From: Myxococcales bacterium
GTDB taxonomy: Bacteria > Myxococcota_A > Bradymonadia > UBA7976 > UBA1532
Direction of reading: 5' to 3'
DNA: 64,000 bases
Assembly: GCA_020633465.1 (NCBI GenBank)
Contig: JACKDN010000038.1
Location: 10,776 to 74,775 of the forward strand
Positions 25,928 through 35,100 of this stretch are shown piece after piece. Each line of letters starts with the position of its first letter. Within the stretch, counting starts at the first letter, position 1. The notes under the pieces were generated by a model, which did not search any database, was not told where the DNA came from, and saw nothing but the letters and a program-made list of their open reading frames with translations. A program made the translations under genes and the position numbers.

Positions 25928-26952
25928 CGCGGCACGCTCAGCGTCCGGCCGAGCACGTCGGCGATGGCCCTCACCTCGCGCACCATGTCCTCGAATTGAC
26001 TCGGGAACAGCGCCTGGTGCCCGTCGCTCAGCGCCTCGGCCGGCCGCGGGTGCGTCTCGACGATCAGCCCGTCGCAGCCGGCCGCCACCGCCGCCCGCGC
26101 CATCGGCGTCACCATGTCGCGCAGGCCGGTGCCGTGGCTGGGATCGGCGATCACCGGCAGGTGGCTCAGCCCCCGCGCGACCGCCAGCGCCGCGATGTCG
26201 AGCACGTTGCGCGTGGTCGGATCGAAGCTGCGGATGCCCCGCTCGCACAGGATGACGCGGTCGTTGCCGGCGTCGAGCACGTACTCGGCGGCCAGCAGCC
26301 ACTCCTCGATGGTGGCCGCCATGCCGCGCTTCACGATGACCGCCTTGTCGAAGCGGCCCACGTGCTTCAACAGCGAGAAGTTCTGCATGTTGCGCGCGCC
26401 GATCTGGATGACGTCGGCGTACTCGACCACCCGGTCGGCGCTGGCGTGGTCGACGGCCTCGGTCACCATGGCCAGCCCGTGCGCGTCGGCGGCCGCGCGC
26501 ATCAGGCGCAGCGCCTCGGGCCCGTGCCCCTGGAAGCTGTAGGGGCTCGTCCGCGGCTTGTAGGCGCCGCCGCGCAGCACCGCGCCGCCCGCGGCCGCCA
26601 CGTAGGCCGCCGCCTCGTGCATCTGCGCCTCGTCCTCGACCGCGCAGGGCCCGCCCATCACGCACAGGTAGCCGCCGCCGATGCGCGCCCCGTTGGGCAG
26701 CTCGACGACGGTGTCCACCGGGTGGAACTCGCGGCTGACCAGCTTGTAGGGCGCCGAGACCGGGATGCACTCGAACACGCCGGGCAGGCCGAGGAACTCG
26801 GAGCGGTCGACCGCGCCCTTGTTGCCGACGACGCCGATGGCGGTGCGCGTGCCGCCGGGGATGGGCCGCGGCTCGTAGCCCTTGCGCTCGATGGCCCGGC
26901 AGACGCGCGCGACGTCCTCGTCCGTGGCCTCGGCCCGCATCACGATCAGCAT
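25924..26952 (-). CDS. aroF: 3-deoxy-7-phosphoheptulonate (DAHP) synthase, AroF/AroAbeta type
   Basis: A 342-residue DAHP synthase, the first enzyme of the shikimate pathway, which condenses phosphoenolpyruvate and erythrose 4-phosphate. It has the N-terminal ferredoxin-like regulatory domain of the Thermotoga type (MLIVMRAEATDEDVARVCRAI) and a TIM barrel with GGPCAVE, RGGAYKPRTSPYSFQG, IGARNMQNF, KRGMAATIEEWL, VILCERGIRSFD and PVIADPSHGTG. The ATG at 26952 overlaps the trpA stop. Placing the pathway entry enzyme at the end of the trp operon lets TrpR control precursor supply together with the branch. Confidence 0.93.
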   Translation of the reverse strand: MLIVMRAEATDEDVARVCRAIERKGYEPRPIPGGTRTAIGVVGNKGAVDRSEFLGLPGVFECIPVSAPYKLVSREFHPVDTVVELPNGARIGGGYLCVMGGPCAVEDEAQMHEAAAYVAAAGGAVLRGGAYKPRTSPYSFQGHGPEALRLMRAAADAHGLAMVTEAVDHASADRVVEYADVIQIGARNMQNFSLLKHVGRFDKAVIVKRGMAATIEEWLLAAEYVLDAGNDRVILCERGIRSFDPTTRNVLDIAALAVARGLSHLPVIADPSHGTGLRDMVTPMARAAVAAGCDGLIVETHPRPAEALSDGHQALFPSQFEDMVREVRAIADVLGRTLSVPR

Positions 26953-27767
26953 CGAACGTCCTCCTCTCGCGCGGCCTCGGCGAAGCGCCGGGCCAGGTCG
27001 CCGACGGCCCGCACCATGGCCGGCCGATCGCCCAGGTGGGCCTCGATCTGCCGCACCAGCGCGCTGCCGACGATGGCCCCGTCGGCCCCGGCGGCGCGCA
27101 CCCGCCGCACGTGCTCGGGCGTCGACAGCCCGAAGCCCGCCAGCAGCGGCCGGTCGACCGCGGCGCGCAGCCGCGCCAGCGTCGCGGGCAGCCCCGCCGC
27201 CAGCTCGGCCTGCTCGCCGGTCACCCCGACGCGCGCGACCGTATACACGAAGCCGCCGCCCCGCGTCGCCACCTGCGCCAGGCGGTCGGCCGGGGTCAGC
27301 TCGCTGGCGATGAAGATGGGGGCGACGCCGTGGCGCTCGGCGGCCTCGACCAGCCCGCCGGCCAGCTCGACCGGCACGTCGGCCACCAGCACGCCCTGCA
27401 CCCCGGCCCGCGCCGCCCGCGCGTAGAACGCGTCGACGCCGAACTGCAGGATCAGGTTGTAGTACATCAGCAGCACCACCGGCGTGCCGTGCCGCTGCCG
27501 CACCGCGTCGAGGAACTCGAAGGCCGCGGGGGGCGTCACGCCGGCGGTCAGGGCGCGCTGGTCGGCCGCCTGGATGACCGGCCCGTCGGCGGGCGGATCG
27601 CTGAACGCGAAGCCGAACTCGAGCACGTCGGCGCCCGCCTCGACCAGCGCGTCGGTCAGCGCGAGGCTGGTCTCGAGGTCGGGATCGCCGATGACCAGGA
27701 AGGGCACGAAGGCGCCGCGCCCCTCGGCCCGGATGCCGCGCAGGTGCTGCTCGAGCGCGCCGCTCAT
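26946..27767 (-). CDS. trpA: Tryptophan synthase alpha subunit
   Basis: A 273-residue alpha subunit, which cleaves indole-3-glycerol phosphate to indole passed by tunnel to TrpB. The catalytic glutamate and aspartate lie in LEFGFAFSDPPADGPVIQ and VLVADVP. The phosphate-binding loops are YTVARVGVTGEQ and GFGLSTPEHV, with the last loop in GAIVGSALVRQI. The usual GxPFSDPxADGP is slightly changed (GFAFSDPPADGP). ATG at 27767 overlaps the trpB stop (ATGA), and its own stop lies within the first codons of aroF. Confidence 0.95.
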   Translation of the reverse strand: MSGALEQHLRGIRAEGRGAFVPFLVIGDPDLETSLALTDALVEAGADVLEFGFAFSDPPADGPVIQAADQRALTAGVTPPAAFEFLDAVRQRHGTPVVLLMYYNLILQFGVDAFYARAARAGVQGVLVADVPVELAGGLVEAAERHGVAPIFIASELTPADRLAQVATRGGGFVYTVARVGVTGEQAELAAGLPATLARLRAAVDRPLLAGFGLSTPEHVRRVRAAGADGAIVGSALVRQIEAHLGDRPAMVRAVGDLARRFAEAAREEDVRC

Positions 27768-28936
27768 CGCCCCGCCTCCTCGAGCTTCGCCACGTGGTCG
27801 AGATCCTTGTCGCCGCGGCCGGACAGGTTGATCACCACCACGTCGTCCGGGCCGAAGCGTCCCTTCAGGCGGCGCGCCAGGGCCACCGCGTGGGCGCTCT
27901 CGAGCGCGGGCAGGATGCCCTCGCGGCGGGCCAGCCAGCGGAACGCGTCCAGCGCCTCGGCGTCGTCCACCGGCAGGTACTCGGCGCGCCCGGTCTCTTT
28001 CAGGTGGCTGTGCTCGGGCCCGACGCCCGGGTAGTCGAGCCCCGCCGACACGCTGTGCGTCTCGGTGATCTGTCCGTGCGCGTCCTGCAGCACGTAGCTG
28101 ATCGACCCGTGCAGGCAGCCGGGCCGCCCGGCGCTGAGCGTCGCGCCGTGCCGCCCGGTGGCCACCCCGTCGCCGCCCGGCTCGGCGCCGATCAGCTGCA
28201 CGTCGGGGTCGTCGACGAAGTGGGCGAAGGCGCCGATCGCGTTGCTGCCGCCGCCGACGCACGCGATGACCGCGGTCGGCTTGCCCGGCGCGAGCTGCTG
28301 CCCGATCTCCTCGCCGATGACGCGCTGCAGATCCCGCACGAGGCTGGGGTAGGGGTGCGGCCCGGCCGCCGTGCCGAACACGTAGAACGTGTCGCGCACC
28401 TGCTCGGTCCAGTAGCGCAGCGCCTCGTTGATCGCGTCCTTCAGGCTGGCCGAGCCCTGCTCGATGGCGACCACCTCGGCCCCGAACAGCCCCATCCGCT
28501 GCACGTTCGGCCGCTGCCGCGCCACGTCGACGGCGCCCATGAACACCTTCACCTCGAGCCCCAGCAGCGCCCCGGCCATCGCCGTCGCCACGCCGTGCTG
28601 CCCGGCCCCGGTCTCGGCGATCACGCGCCGCTTGCCCATGCGCTTCGCCAGCAGCGCCTGCCCGATCGTGTTGTTGGTCTTGTGCGCGCCGCCGTGCAGC
28701 AGATCCTCGCGCTTCAGGTAGACCGCGCAGCCCAGCTCGGCGCTCAGCGCGCCCGAGCGGTACAGCGGCGTCGGCCGCCCGGCGTAGTCGCGCAGCAGCG
28801 CGCCCAGCTCGGCCCGGAAGGCCGGATCGTCGCGCGCCTCGAGCCACGCGGCCTCGAGCTCTTCCAGGCAGGGCACGAGCAGCTCGCTGACGTAATAGCC
28901 GCCGAAGCGGCCGCCGAAGGTGCCTTCGGATCTCAT
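27764..28936 (-). CDS. trpB: Tryptophan synthase beta subunit
   Basis: A 390-residue PLP enzyme that condenses indole with serine. It has GRFGGYYVSELLVPCLEELE at the start, the Schiff-base lysine in GGAHKTNNTIGQALL, the indole-site glutamate in AETGAGQHGVATA, and the phosphate-binding GGGSNAIG. Other marks are GPHPYPSLVRDLQRVIGEE, SAGLDYPGVGPEHSHL and INLSGRGDKD at the end. This is the TrpB1 type that pairs with TrpA. It overlaps trpF and trpA by ATGA at both ends. Confidence 0.96.
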   Translation of the reverse strand: MRSEGTFGGRFGGYYVSELLVPCLEELEAAWLEARDDPAFRAELGALLRDYAGRPTPLYRSGALSAELGCAVYLKREDLLHGGAHKTNNTIGQALLAKRMGKRRVIAETGAGQHGVATAMAGALLGLEVKVFMGAVDVARQRPNVQRMGLFGAEVVAIEQGSASLKDAINEALRYWTEQVRDTFYVFGTAAGPHPYPSLVRDLQRVIGEEIGQQLAPGKPTAVIACVGGGSNAIGAFAHFVDDPDVQLIGAEPGGDGVATGRHGATLSAGRPGCLHGSISYVLQDAHGQITETHSVSAGLDYPGVGPEHSHLKETGRAEYLPVDDAEALDAFRWLARREGILPALESAHAVALARRLKGRFGPDDVVVINLSGRGDKDLDHVAKLEEAGR

Positions 28937-29559
28937 CGCTGAACCTCGGCCGCCGCGCGGGCGGCCCGACAGAAGGCGACGACGCGGGCGGGGCTGGGCG
29001 CCCCGTCCTCCTCGACGCCCGAGGCGGCGTCCACGCCGTGCGGGCGCACCCGCGCGACGGCGGCGCCGACGTTCTCGGGGGTCAGGCCCCCGGCCAACAG
29101 GAAGGGCAGGGGCAGGCGCGCGCCGCGCAGCGCCCCGTGGTCGAAGGGGCGGCCGCCGCCGGGCGTGGGGGCGTCGAGCAGCAGCAGATCGGCGACGTCG
29201 GCGAAGGCGGCGCAGGCGTCGAGGTCGGCCGCGTCGCGCACGGGCAGGGCCTTGACGACGCGCAGCCCGCGCGCCCGCAGCGCGGCGCAGTCGGCCGGCG
29301 TCTCGGCGCCGTGCAGCTGCACCCAGCCGAGTCCGACCGCCGAGGCGACCGCGAACACGTCGCCGAGGGGCTGATCGCGGAACACGCCCACCGGCGTCAC
29401 GCCCTCCAGCGCGGCCACCAGGTCGCGCGCCGCGGACACCGCGACGCACCGCCGGCTGCGCGGCCAGAAGTTCAGCCCCGCGAGATCGGCGCCGGCCGCG
29501 GCGCAGGCCCGCGCCGAGGCCGCGTCGCGCACCCCGCACACCTTCACCGCGACGGCCAC
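28933..29559 (-). CDS. trpF: Phosphoribosylanthranilate isomerase
   Basis: A 208-residue TIM barrel that converts phosphoribosylanthranilate to CdRP. The catalytic cysteine lies in VKVCGVRD and the catalytic aspartate in LLLDAPTPGG. Other marks are GLNFWPRSRR, VGVFRDQPL, VQLHGAET, LAGGLTPENV and GVDAASGVEEDG. GTG at 29559 is preferred because GGAGGGG lies five bases upstream. A second GTG at 29547 would give an exact GTGA overlap with the trpC stop and cannot be excluded. The gene ends in ATGA with trpB. Confidence 0.94.
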   Translation of the reverse strand: MAVAVKVCGVRDAASARACAAAGADLAGLNFWPRSRRCVAVSAARDLVAALEGVTPVGVFRDQPLGDVFAVASAVGLGWVQLHGAETPADCAALRARGLRVVKALPVRDAADLDACAAFADVADLLLLDAPTPGGGRPFDHGALRGARLPLPFLLAGGLTPENVGAAVARVRPHGVDAASGVEEDGAPSPARVVAFCRAARAAAEVQR

Positions 29560-30308
29560 CCGAGCCCCTCCATGAAGCCCGCGGGATCGTCGGCCGCCAT
29601 GATCGCGCTGCCCACCAGCGCGGCGTCGGCCCGCCCCCGCACGCGGTCGACGGCCGCGCGGTCGGTGAGCCCGCTCTCGGCCACCCGCAGGCGCCCGGCC
29701 GGCACGGCGTCGAGCAGCCGCGCCGCGTGATCCAGGTCGATGGTCAGCGTCTTCAGGTCGCGGCTGTTGACCCCCACGACGCGCGCGCCGACCTCGAGGG
29801 CGACCTCCAGCTCGCGCGCGTCGTGCACCTCGACCAGCGCCTCCATGCCCAGCGCGCGCGCTTGCCGCAGCAGCACCGCCAGCTCGGCGGGCGCCAGCAC
29901 CGACGCCATCAGCAGCACCGCGTCGGCCCCGTGCGCGCGGGCCTCGTGCACCTGATAGGCGTCGACCACGAAGTCCTTGGCCAGCAGGGGCAGGTCGGTC
30001 ACCGCCCGCACCCGCGCCAGGGTGGGGTAGCCGCCGCCGAAGAAGGGCGCGTCGCACAGCACCGACATCGCGTGGGCGTGCCGGCGGTACAGCCGCGCGA
30101 CGTCCTCGGGCGAGGCGTCCGGTCGGATGGCGCCCTTCGAGGGCGAGCGCGGCTTGAACTCGGCGATCAGGGCCAGCCCGTCCGCCGCCTCGAGGGCGCC
30201 GGCGAAGTCGCGCGGGGGCGCCGGCGCGGCGGGCAGCGCCTCGAGGGGGCCGCGCCGCGTGGCCAGATCGGCCCGGGTGCGGGCGACGATGCGCTCGAGG
30301 ACGGTCAT
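29544..30308 (-). CDS. trpC: Indole-3-glycerol phosphate synthase
   Basis: A 254-residue TIM barrel that closes the indole ring. Family motifs are AEFKPRSPSKGAI (catalytic lysine region), LAKDFVVDAYQV, ALVEVHDARELE (catalytic glutamate), VGVNSRDLKTLTIDL and RVAESGLTDRA. The usual AExKRxSPS is AEFKPRSPS here. Unlike the E. coli version it is not fused to TrpF. ATG at 30308 overlaps the trpD stop. Confidence 0.95.
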   Translation of the reverse strand: MTVLERIVARTRADLATRRGPLEALPAAPAPPRDFAGALEAADGLALIAEFKPRSPSKGAIRPDASPEDVARLYRRHAHAMSVLCDAPFFGGGYPTLARVRAVTDLPLLAKDFVVDAYQVHEARAHGADAVLLMASVLAPAELAVLLRQARALGMEALVEVHDARELEVALEVGARVVGVNSRDLKTLTIDLDHAARLLDAVPAGRLRVAESGLTDRAAVDRVRGRADAALVGSAIMAADDPAGFMEGLGWPSR

Positions 30309-31306
30309 CGGGCGCTGGCCTCGCGGTAGCGCTCGAAGGCCCCGAAGGCCGCGCCGCTGCACAGGATGTCGCGGGCGCGCGCCACGCCCGCCTTCAGATC
30401 CGGCGCCGCGCCCCCGACCCACAGCGCCGCGCCGGCGTTCAGCGCGGTGTGCAGGTGACGCGGCCCGCGGTCGTCGCCGCGCAGCACCGCGACGAAGCGC
30501 TCGGCGTTCTCGGCCACCTCGCCGCCGGCGACGGCGGGGAAGGGGGTGGGCGGCAGGCCCAGGGCGTCCGGGTCGACGGTCCCGGCCTCGACGCGCTCGC
30601 CGTCCACGCGCCACACGTGGGTGGGGCCGCTGAGCGCCAGCTCGTCCAGCCCGCCGTCCCCGTGCACCACCAGCGCGCGCTCGGTGCCCAGCGCCGCGAG
30701 GCAGTCGGCCAGCAGGGGCGCCGCGGCCGCGTCGCTGACGCCCAGCAGCTGCCGCCGCACGCCCGCCGGGTTGCAGATCGGGCCCAGCAGGTTGAACACC
30801 GTGCGCACGCCCAGCGCCCGGCGCACCGGCGCCAGCGGCCCGAGCGCCGGGTGGTGGCGCCGCGCGTTGAGGAACACCAGCCCCTCGCGCAGCCGGGCCG
30901 TCGCGCGCGGCACGTCGAGGTCGATGTCGACGCCCAGGTGCTCGAGCACGTCCATGCTGCCGCACTTGCCGCTGCTGGCCCGGTTGCCGTGCTTGGCCAC
31001 CCGCACCCCGGCGGCGGCCAGCACGAAGGCCGCCAGCGTCGACGTGTTCAGCGTCGGCAGCCCGCTGCCGCCCGTGCCGCAGGTGTCGACCGCGTCGGCG
31101 CCCCCGCTCACGGCGCGGGCGTGGCGCCGCATGACGGTGGCGAAGCCGGCCAGCGTCGGCGCGGTGACGCCGCGGATGGCCAGCGCGGCCAGCAGCGCGC
31201 CGGCGGCCGCCTCGGGCACCTGGCCGGTCAAGAGCTGTTCCATGACCGCCTCGGCGGCCGGCCGGTCGAGCGGCTGGCCCGCGACCAGGGTGCGCAGCGC
31301 CTTCAC
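30305..31306 (-). CDS. trpD: Anthranilate phosphoribosyltransferase
   Basis: A 333-residue enzyme that adds phosphoribose to anthranilate. The PRPP-binding motif usually written DxVGTGGDG reads DTCGTGGSG here. It is followed by FVLAAAGVRVAKHGNRASSGKCGSMDVLEHLG and VFNLLGPICNPAGVRRQLLGV. The serine in place of the acidic residue and the extra cysteines (CGTGG, KCGSMD) are known variants in some lineages but are worth noting. It is not fused to trpG. ATG at 31306 overlaps the trpG stop by ATGA. Confidence 0.94.
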   Translation of the reverse strand: MKALRTLVAGQPLDRPAAEAVMEQLLTGQVPEAAAGALLAALAIRGVTAPTLAGFATVMRRHARAVSGGADAVDTCGTGGSGLPTLNTSTLAAFVLAAAGVRVAKHGNRASSGKCGSMDVLEHLGVDIDLDVPRATARLREGLVFLNARRHHPALGPLAPVRRALGVRTVFNLLGPICNPAGVRRQLLGVSDAAAAPLLADCLAALGTERALVVHGDGGLDELALSGPTHVWRVDGERVEAGTVDPDALGLPPTPFPAVAGGEVAENAERFVAVLRGDDRGPRHLHTALNAGAALWVGGAAPDLKAGVARARDILCSGAAFGAFERYREASAR

Positions 31307-31908
31307 GACGCCGCCGCCACGGCCAGGTCGGGGCCGAACAGGAAGTTCCGCATCATCCGTCCGCCGTCGGGGGTGCCGATGCTCTCGGGGTGGAACTGCA
31401 CGCCCTCGAGCGGCAGGTCGACGTGGCGCAGCCCCATGATGACGCCGTCGTCGGTCTCGGCGGTGACGATCAGGCGGTCGGGCAGGGAGGCGCGCTCGAC
31501 GGTCAGGGAGTGGTAACGCATGGCCTCGAGGGGCGAGGGGAGGCCGGCGAAGACGCCGCGGCCGTCGTGGCGCACGGCGCTCGACTTGCCGTGCATGATG
31601 GTGGGCGCCCGCACGACGCGGCCGCCGAGGTGGTGGGCGATGCCCTGGTGGCCCAGGCAGACGCCCAGCAGCGGGCGGTCGGGGCGGGCGGCGCGCACCA
31701 GATCGGCGCAGACGCCGAAGTCGCGGGGCACGGCGGGGTTGCCGGGGCCCGGGGACAGCACGACGTGGCTGGGGGCGAGGGCCTCGACCTCGGCCAGCGT
31801 GATGGCGTCGTTGCGCGCGACGACGACGCGCGCGCCCTGGGCCCCGAGCAGCTGGGCCAGGTTGTGCGTGAACGAATCGTAGTTGTCGATCAAGAGCACC
31901 GTCGTCAC
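31303..31908 (-). CDS. trpG: Anthranilate synthase glutamine amidotransferase subunit
   Basis: A 201-residue class I amidotransferase that feeds ammonia to TrpE. The catalytic cysteine lies in LLGVCLGHQGIAHHLGG and the His-Glu pair in VQFHPESIGTPDG; LIDNYDSFTHNL and SPGPGNP complete the signature. The start is set at GTG 31908 (MTTVLLIDNYDSF) with GGGAG seven bases upstream; an upstream ATG at 32007 would add a nonconserved 33-residue leader and would cross the operator. This is the first gene of the operon. Its partner trpE is 27 kb away, next to trpR. Confidence 0.94.
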   Translation of the reverse strand: MTTVLLIDNYDSFTHNLAQLLGAQGARVVVARNDAITLAEVEALAPSHVVLSPGPGNPAVPRDFGVCADLVRAARPDRPLLGVCLGHQGIAHHLGGRVVRAPTIMHGKSSAVRHDGRGVFAGLPSPLEAMRYHSLTVERASLPDRLIVTAETDDGVIMGLRHVDLPLEGVQFHPESIGTPDGGRMMRNFLFGPDLAVAAAS

Positions 31909-31951
31909 CGCTGCCGCTCCCGCGTCGCCTCGTCGTCGGCCATGATTCACC

Positions 31952-31961
31952 GTACTAGTAC
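31952..31961. promoter_or_regulatory. TrpR operator of the trpGDCFBA-aroF operon
   Basis: GTACTAGTAC is a perfect palindrome centred on CTAG, the core of E. coli TrpR operators. On the minus strand it lies in CACTGTACTAGTACGGTGA, which differs at only one position from the sequence in front of trpR. It lies just downstream of the predicted start site of the operon, where bound repressor would block transcription. Confidence 0.82.
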
Positions 31962-31978
31962 AGTGGCGCAAGGGGCTC

Positions 31979-32007
31979 GTTGTACGGAGCTCGGTTCGGC
32001 CTGTCAA
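31979..32007 (-). promoter_or_regulatory. Promoter of the trpGDCFBA-aroF operon
   Basis: On the minus strand a consensus -35 TTGACA (32007-32002) is followed after 17 bp by TACAAC (31984-31979), four of six -10 bases. Transcription would start near 31972, placing the operator at about +11 to +20 and the trpG start codon about 65 bases downstream. Confidence 0.65.
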
Positions 32008-32121
32008 TCGCGTGCCCGGCGCATCCGTAGGATCACCGATCGGTTACAGTGAGATTGGAAGTTTGCCATTCTCTTTCCGCCACCCTGGTGTTAGGGTGCT
32101 GCGAACGCAGAGGATGGCCAC

Positions 32122-35100
32122 ATGCGACGCATCGTCCTGTTCTCCCTGGCGGTGGCGGCGACACTCGGCGTCGCCCGGGCCCAGAACGGCGGGCCCGAGA
32201 TCCTCGTCGTGCCCTACGCGCCCGGCGATCCTCGGCTGCCCTATCCCGCCCACGAGGGCGCCCGCCTCACCCTCAAGGCGATGCTGCGCAACGCGAACTG
32301 CGCCCAGGGCTATCGGGTGGTCTGGGACGTCAACCGCAACGACACGTTCGACGACGACGCCGCCCGCGACGTGACGCCCAGCGCCGGCTCGGTCTACGAC
32401 ATCGGCCGCACGTTCACCGTGCCCGCGGTCGACGCCGACAGCTCGACGCCCATCAACGTCCGGGTGACCGATCGCTGCACCAACCAGCAGTCCTTCGCCA
32501 GCCAGCGCATCTTCACCTACAACTGGTATCCGGCGAACGATCCCCGCCAGTGGACGGCCGAGCAGACCGAGATCATGGCCCAGATGGCCCTGCACGAGGC
32601 CCTCTGGTACCTGCACCGCTGGACCGGCAACCACGCCGGGCAGGGCGCCCAGATCACCGGCAGCCTCACCGCCGGCGGCAACGCCGCGGCCGGCGGCGCG
32701 CTGGCCGTGTGGGCCTTCGCGATCAACGGCCGCCTGCCCGCCTACCCGCCGGGCACCATCGACCGCCACGGCCTGAACCTGCCCGCCAACTGGGAGGCCG
32801 CCAACGACACGCGCTGGCGTACCGATCCCTACGCCGAGACGTCCATCCGCCTGCTGAACAACGTCCTCGCCCGGGGCACCGCCCGCGTCGCCATCAACGG
32901 CGCCGACGAGGGCACCACCTGCGGCCTCGCGCCCAACGGCGGCGACGTGCAGTGCAACCGCCTGCCGGGCACCACCAACCAGATGGGCGCCTACAGCAAC
33001 GGCGGCGGCAACAACGTCTACTACCAGGGCGTGACGCTGGGCAGCATGGCGCCGGTGCTGCCCGCCCTGGCCGGCACGCCGGTGCAGGTGGGCGGCCTCG
33101 CCGGCACGCTGTACGAGGTGCTCATCCAGGAGATGACCGACTACCTCGCCTACCAGCAGATCAGCGGGGGGTGCGGCAAGGGCGGCTGGTACTACTCGGC
33201 CATCGACGGCGCGGCCGGCTGCAGCACGATGGACGCCTCGACGGCGCAGTGGGGCTACATCGGCCTCGAGTCGGCCGAGATCGCCGGCCGCCCCTACGGC
33301 GTCTTCGTCAACAACCAGCACAAATACGCCATCGCCGAGAACCTGGTGCGCAACCAGGGCAACCAGGGCGGCTCGAGCTACCGCACGGGCGATGCCTGGC
33401 AAGCGAACAACATGCAGCTGACCGGCGGCGCGTTCGTCGGCGCGCGCTGGCTGGGCATCGACCAGCTGCAGCGCGGCGACAACAGCCGCCCCTTCGCGCC
33501 CTACGCCAACGACACCGCCGACCGCATGCGGCAAGCCTACGACGACTACCTCGCCTTCACCGCGCGCACCTGGAACGGCAACTCGACCGGCTGGAACAAC
33601 GGCCTGCGCCTGTGGAACGGGGGCAGCTACCTGTGCGGCAACACCAACGCGGTCTACAGCTGGGGCAACGGCGCGCAGTGCGGCAACCTGTACGGCATCT
33701 ACAGCCACCAGAAGGGCTACCGCACCGGCACCAACGACATGGGCCTCGTCGGCGGCGTCGACTGGGAGCGCGAGTTCAACATCTACCTGATCCGCTCGCA
33801 GGACCGCAGCCTGGGGGACTACGCCAGCTTCGGGCGCATCAGCGACTGCGGCAGCGGTGGCTCGGTGGTGTGCGGCGCGGGCGGCAACAGCATGTCGGTC
33901 GCGATCGGCTCGCTGGTGCTGACGCCCACCATCTTCAACCCGAAGCCGATCGCGGTGACCTCGGTGCGCCCGGTGACGGTGGTCGAGGGCTGCGCGGGCG
34001 GCAACAACGGCCAGCTGACCTTCACCCACGGCGGCTCGTTCCACCCGAACCCCGAGGCGCGCCTCATCGCCTTCCGCTGGGACGTCGATCGCAGCAACGG
34101 GCTGTGGTGGGAGACCGGCGCGCCGGAGGACTTCGAGACCGCCAACCCCGAGCAGGCGTTCAACTACACCTACCGGCGGCGCGGCGACTACGTGGCGACG
34201 CTGCAGGTCATCGATCAGCAGGGCCAGACCAAGAACGCGACGGTCAACGTGCGGGTCGACGCGGCGCCCAACGTGCCGCCCACCGCGGCGCACGGCGGCC
34301 CCTACGTGGTCGAGGTGGGCCAGCCGCTGCAGCTGCGCGGCACGGCGGCCGACCAGAACGCGGGCTGCGGCGACACGCTGACCGTCGGCTGGGACATCGA
34401 CAACGACGGCCAGTACGACGACGCCGACGCCGCCGACGCGTCCATCCCCTGGGCCGCGCTGCAGAACCTGCCCCTCGGGCGGCCGCACAACATCACGCTC
34501 TACGTGCGCGATCAGGCCGGCGACGAGGCGGTCGCGACGACGCAGGTGACGGTCTACCCGAGCGATCCGGTGGCCCTCGGTCGCGCCACGCCCAACCCGG
34601 CGGGCTGCCAGCAGCAGGTCACCTTCGACGGCAGCGGCAGCCGGCACCCGAACCCCGACCGGCGCATCACCCAGTACAGCTGGGACGTCGACGGGCTGCC
34701 CGGGGCCGACGGCGGCGGCCCGGCGCCGACGTTCACCTTCACCTACCCGCGCTTCGGCACCTACGCCGCCCGCCTGACGGTCACCGACGATCGCGGGCGC
34801 ACGGCCAGCCACACCTTCGACGTGGTGGTCGATCGCGGCAACCGCGCGCCCACCGCCCGGGTGGCCGGCGCCCCGCTGACCCTGCTCGAGGGCCAGGACC
34901 TGCGCCTCGACGGCAGCACCAGCACCGAGCCCGACGGCGGCTGCGGCGACGCGATCGTCGAGTACGCCTGGGACATCGACGGCGACGGCGCCTTCGGCGG
35001 CCCGCTGGACGTCACCGGCCCGAACGCGGTGATCGACGTGGCGTGGGCCACGGTCGCGCAGGCGATGGACTTCCCGGCCGATCGCCGCACCCGCCAGCCC

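Noticed and set aside
32063..32094. Possible promoter (TTGCCA and TGTTAG) for the surface operon
   Set aside because: The spacing is about 20 bp and the -10 match is weak. A promoter must lie in 31909-32121, but this pair is not good enough to annotate.
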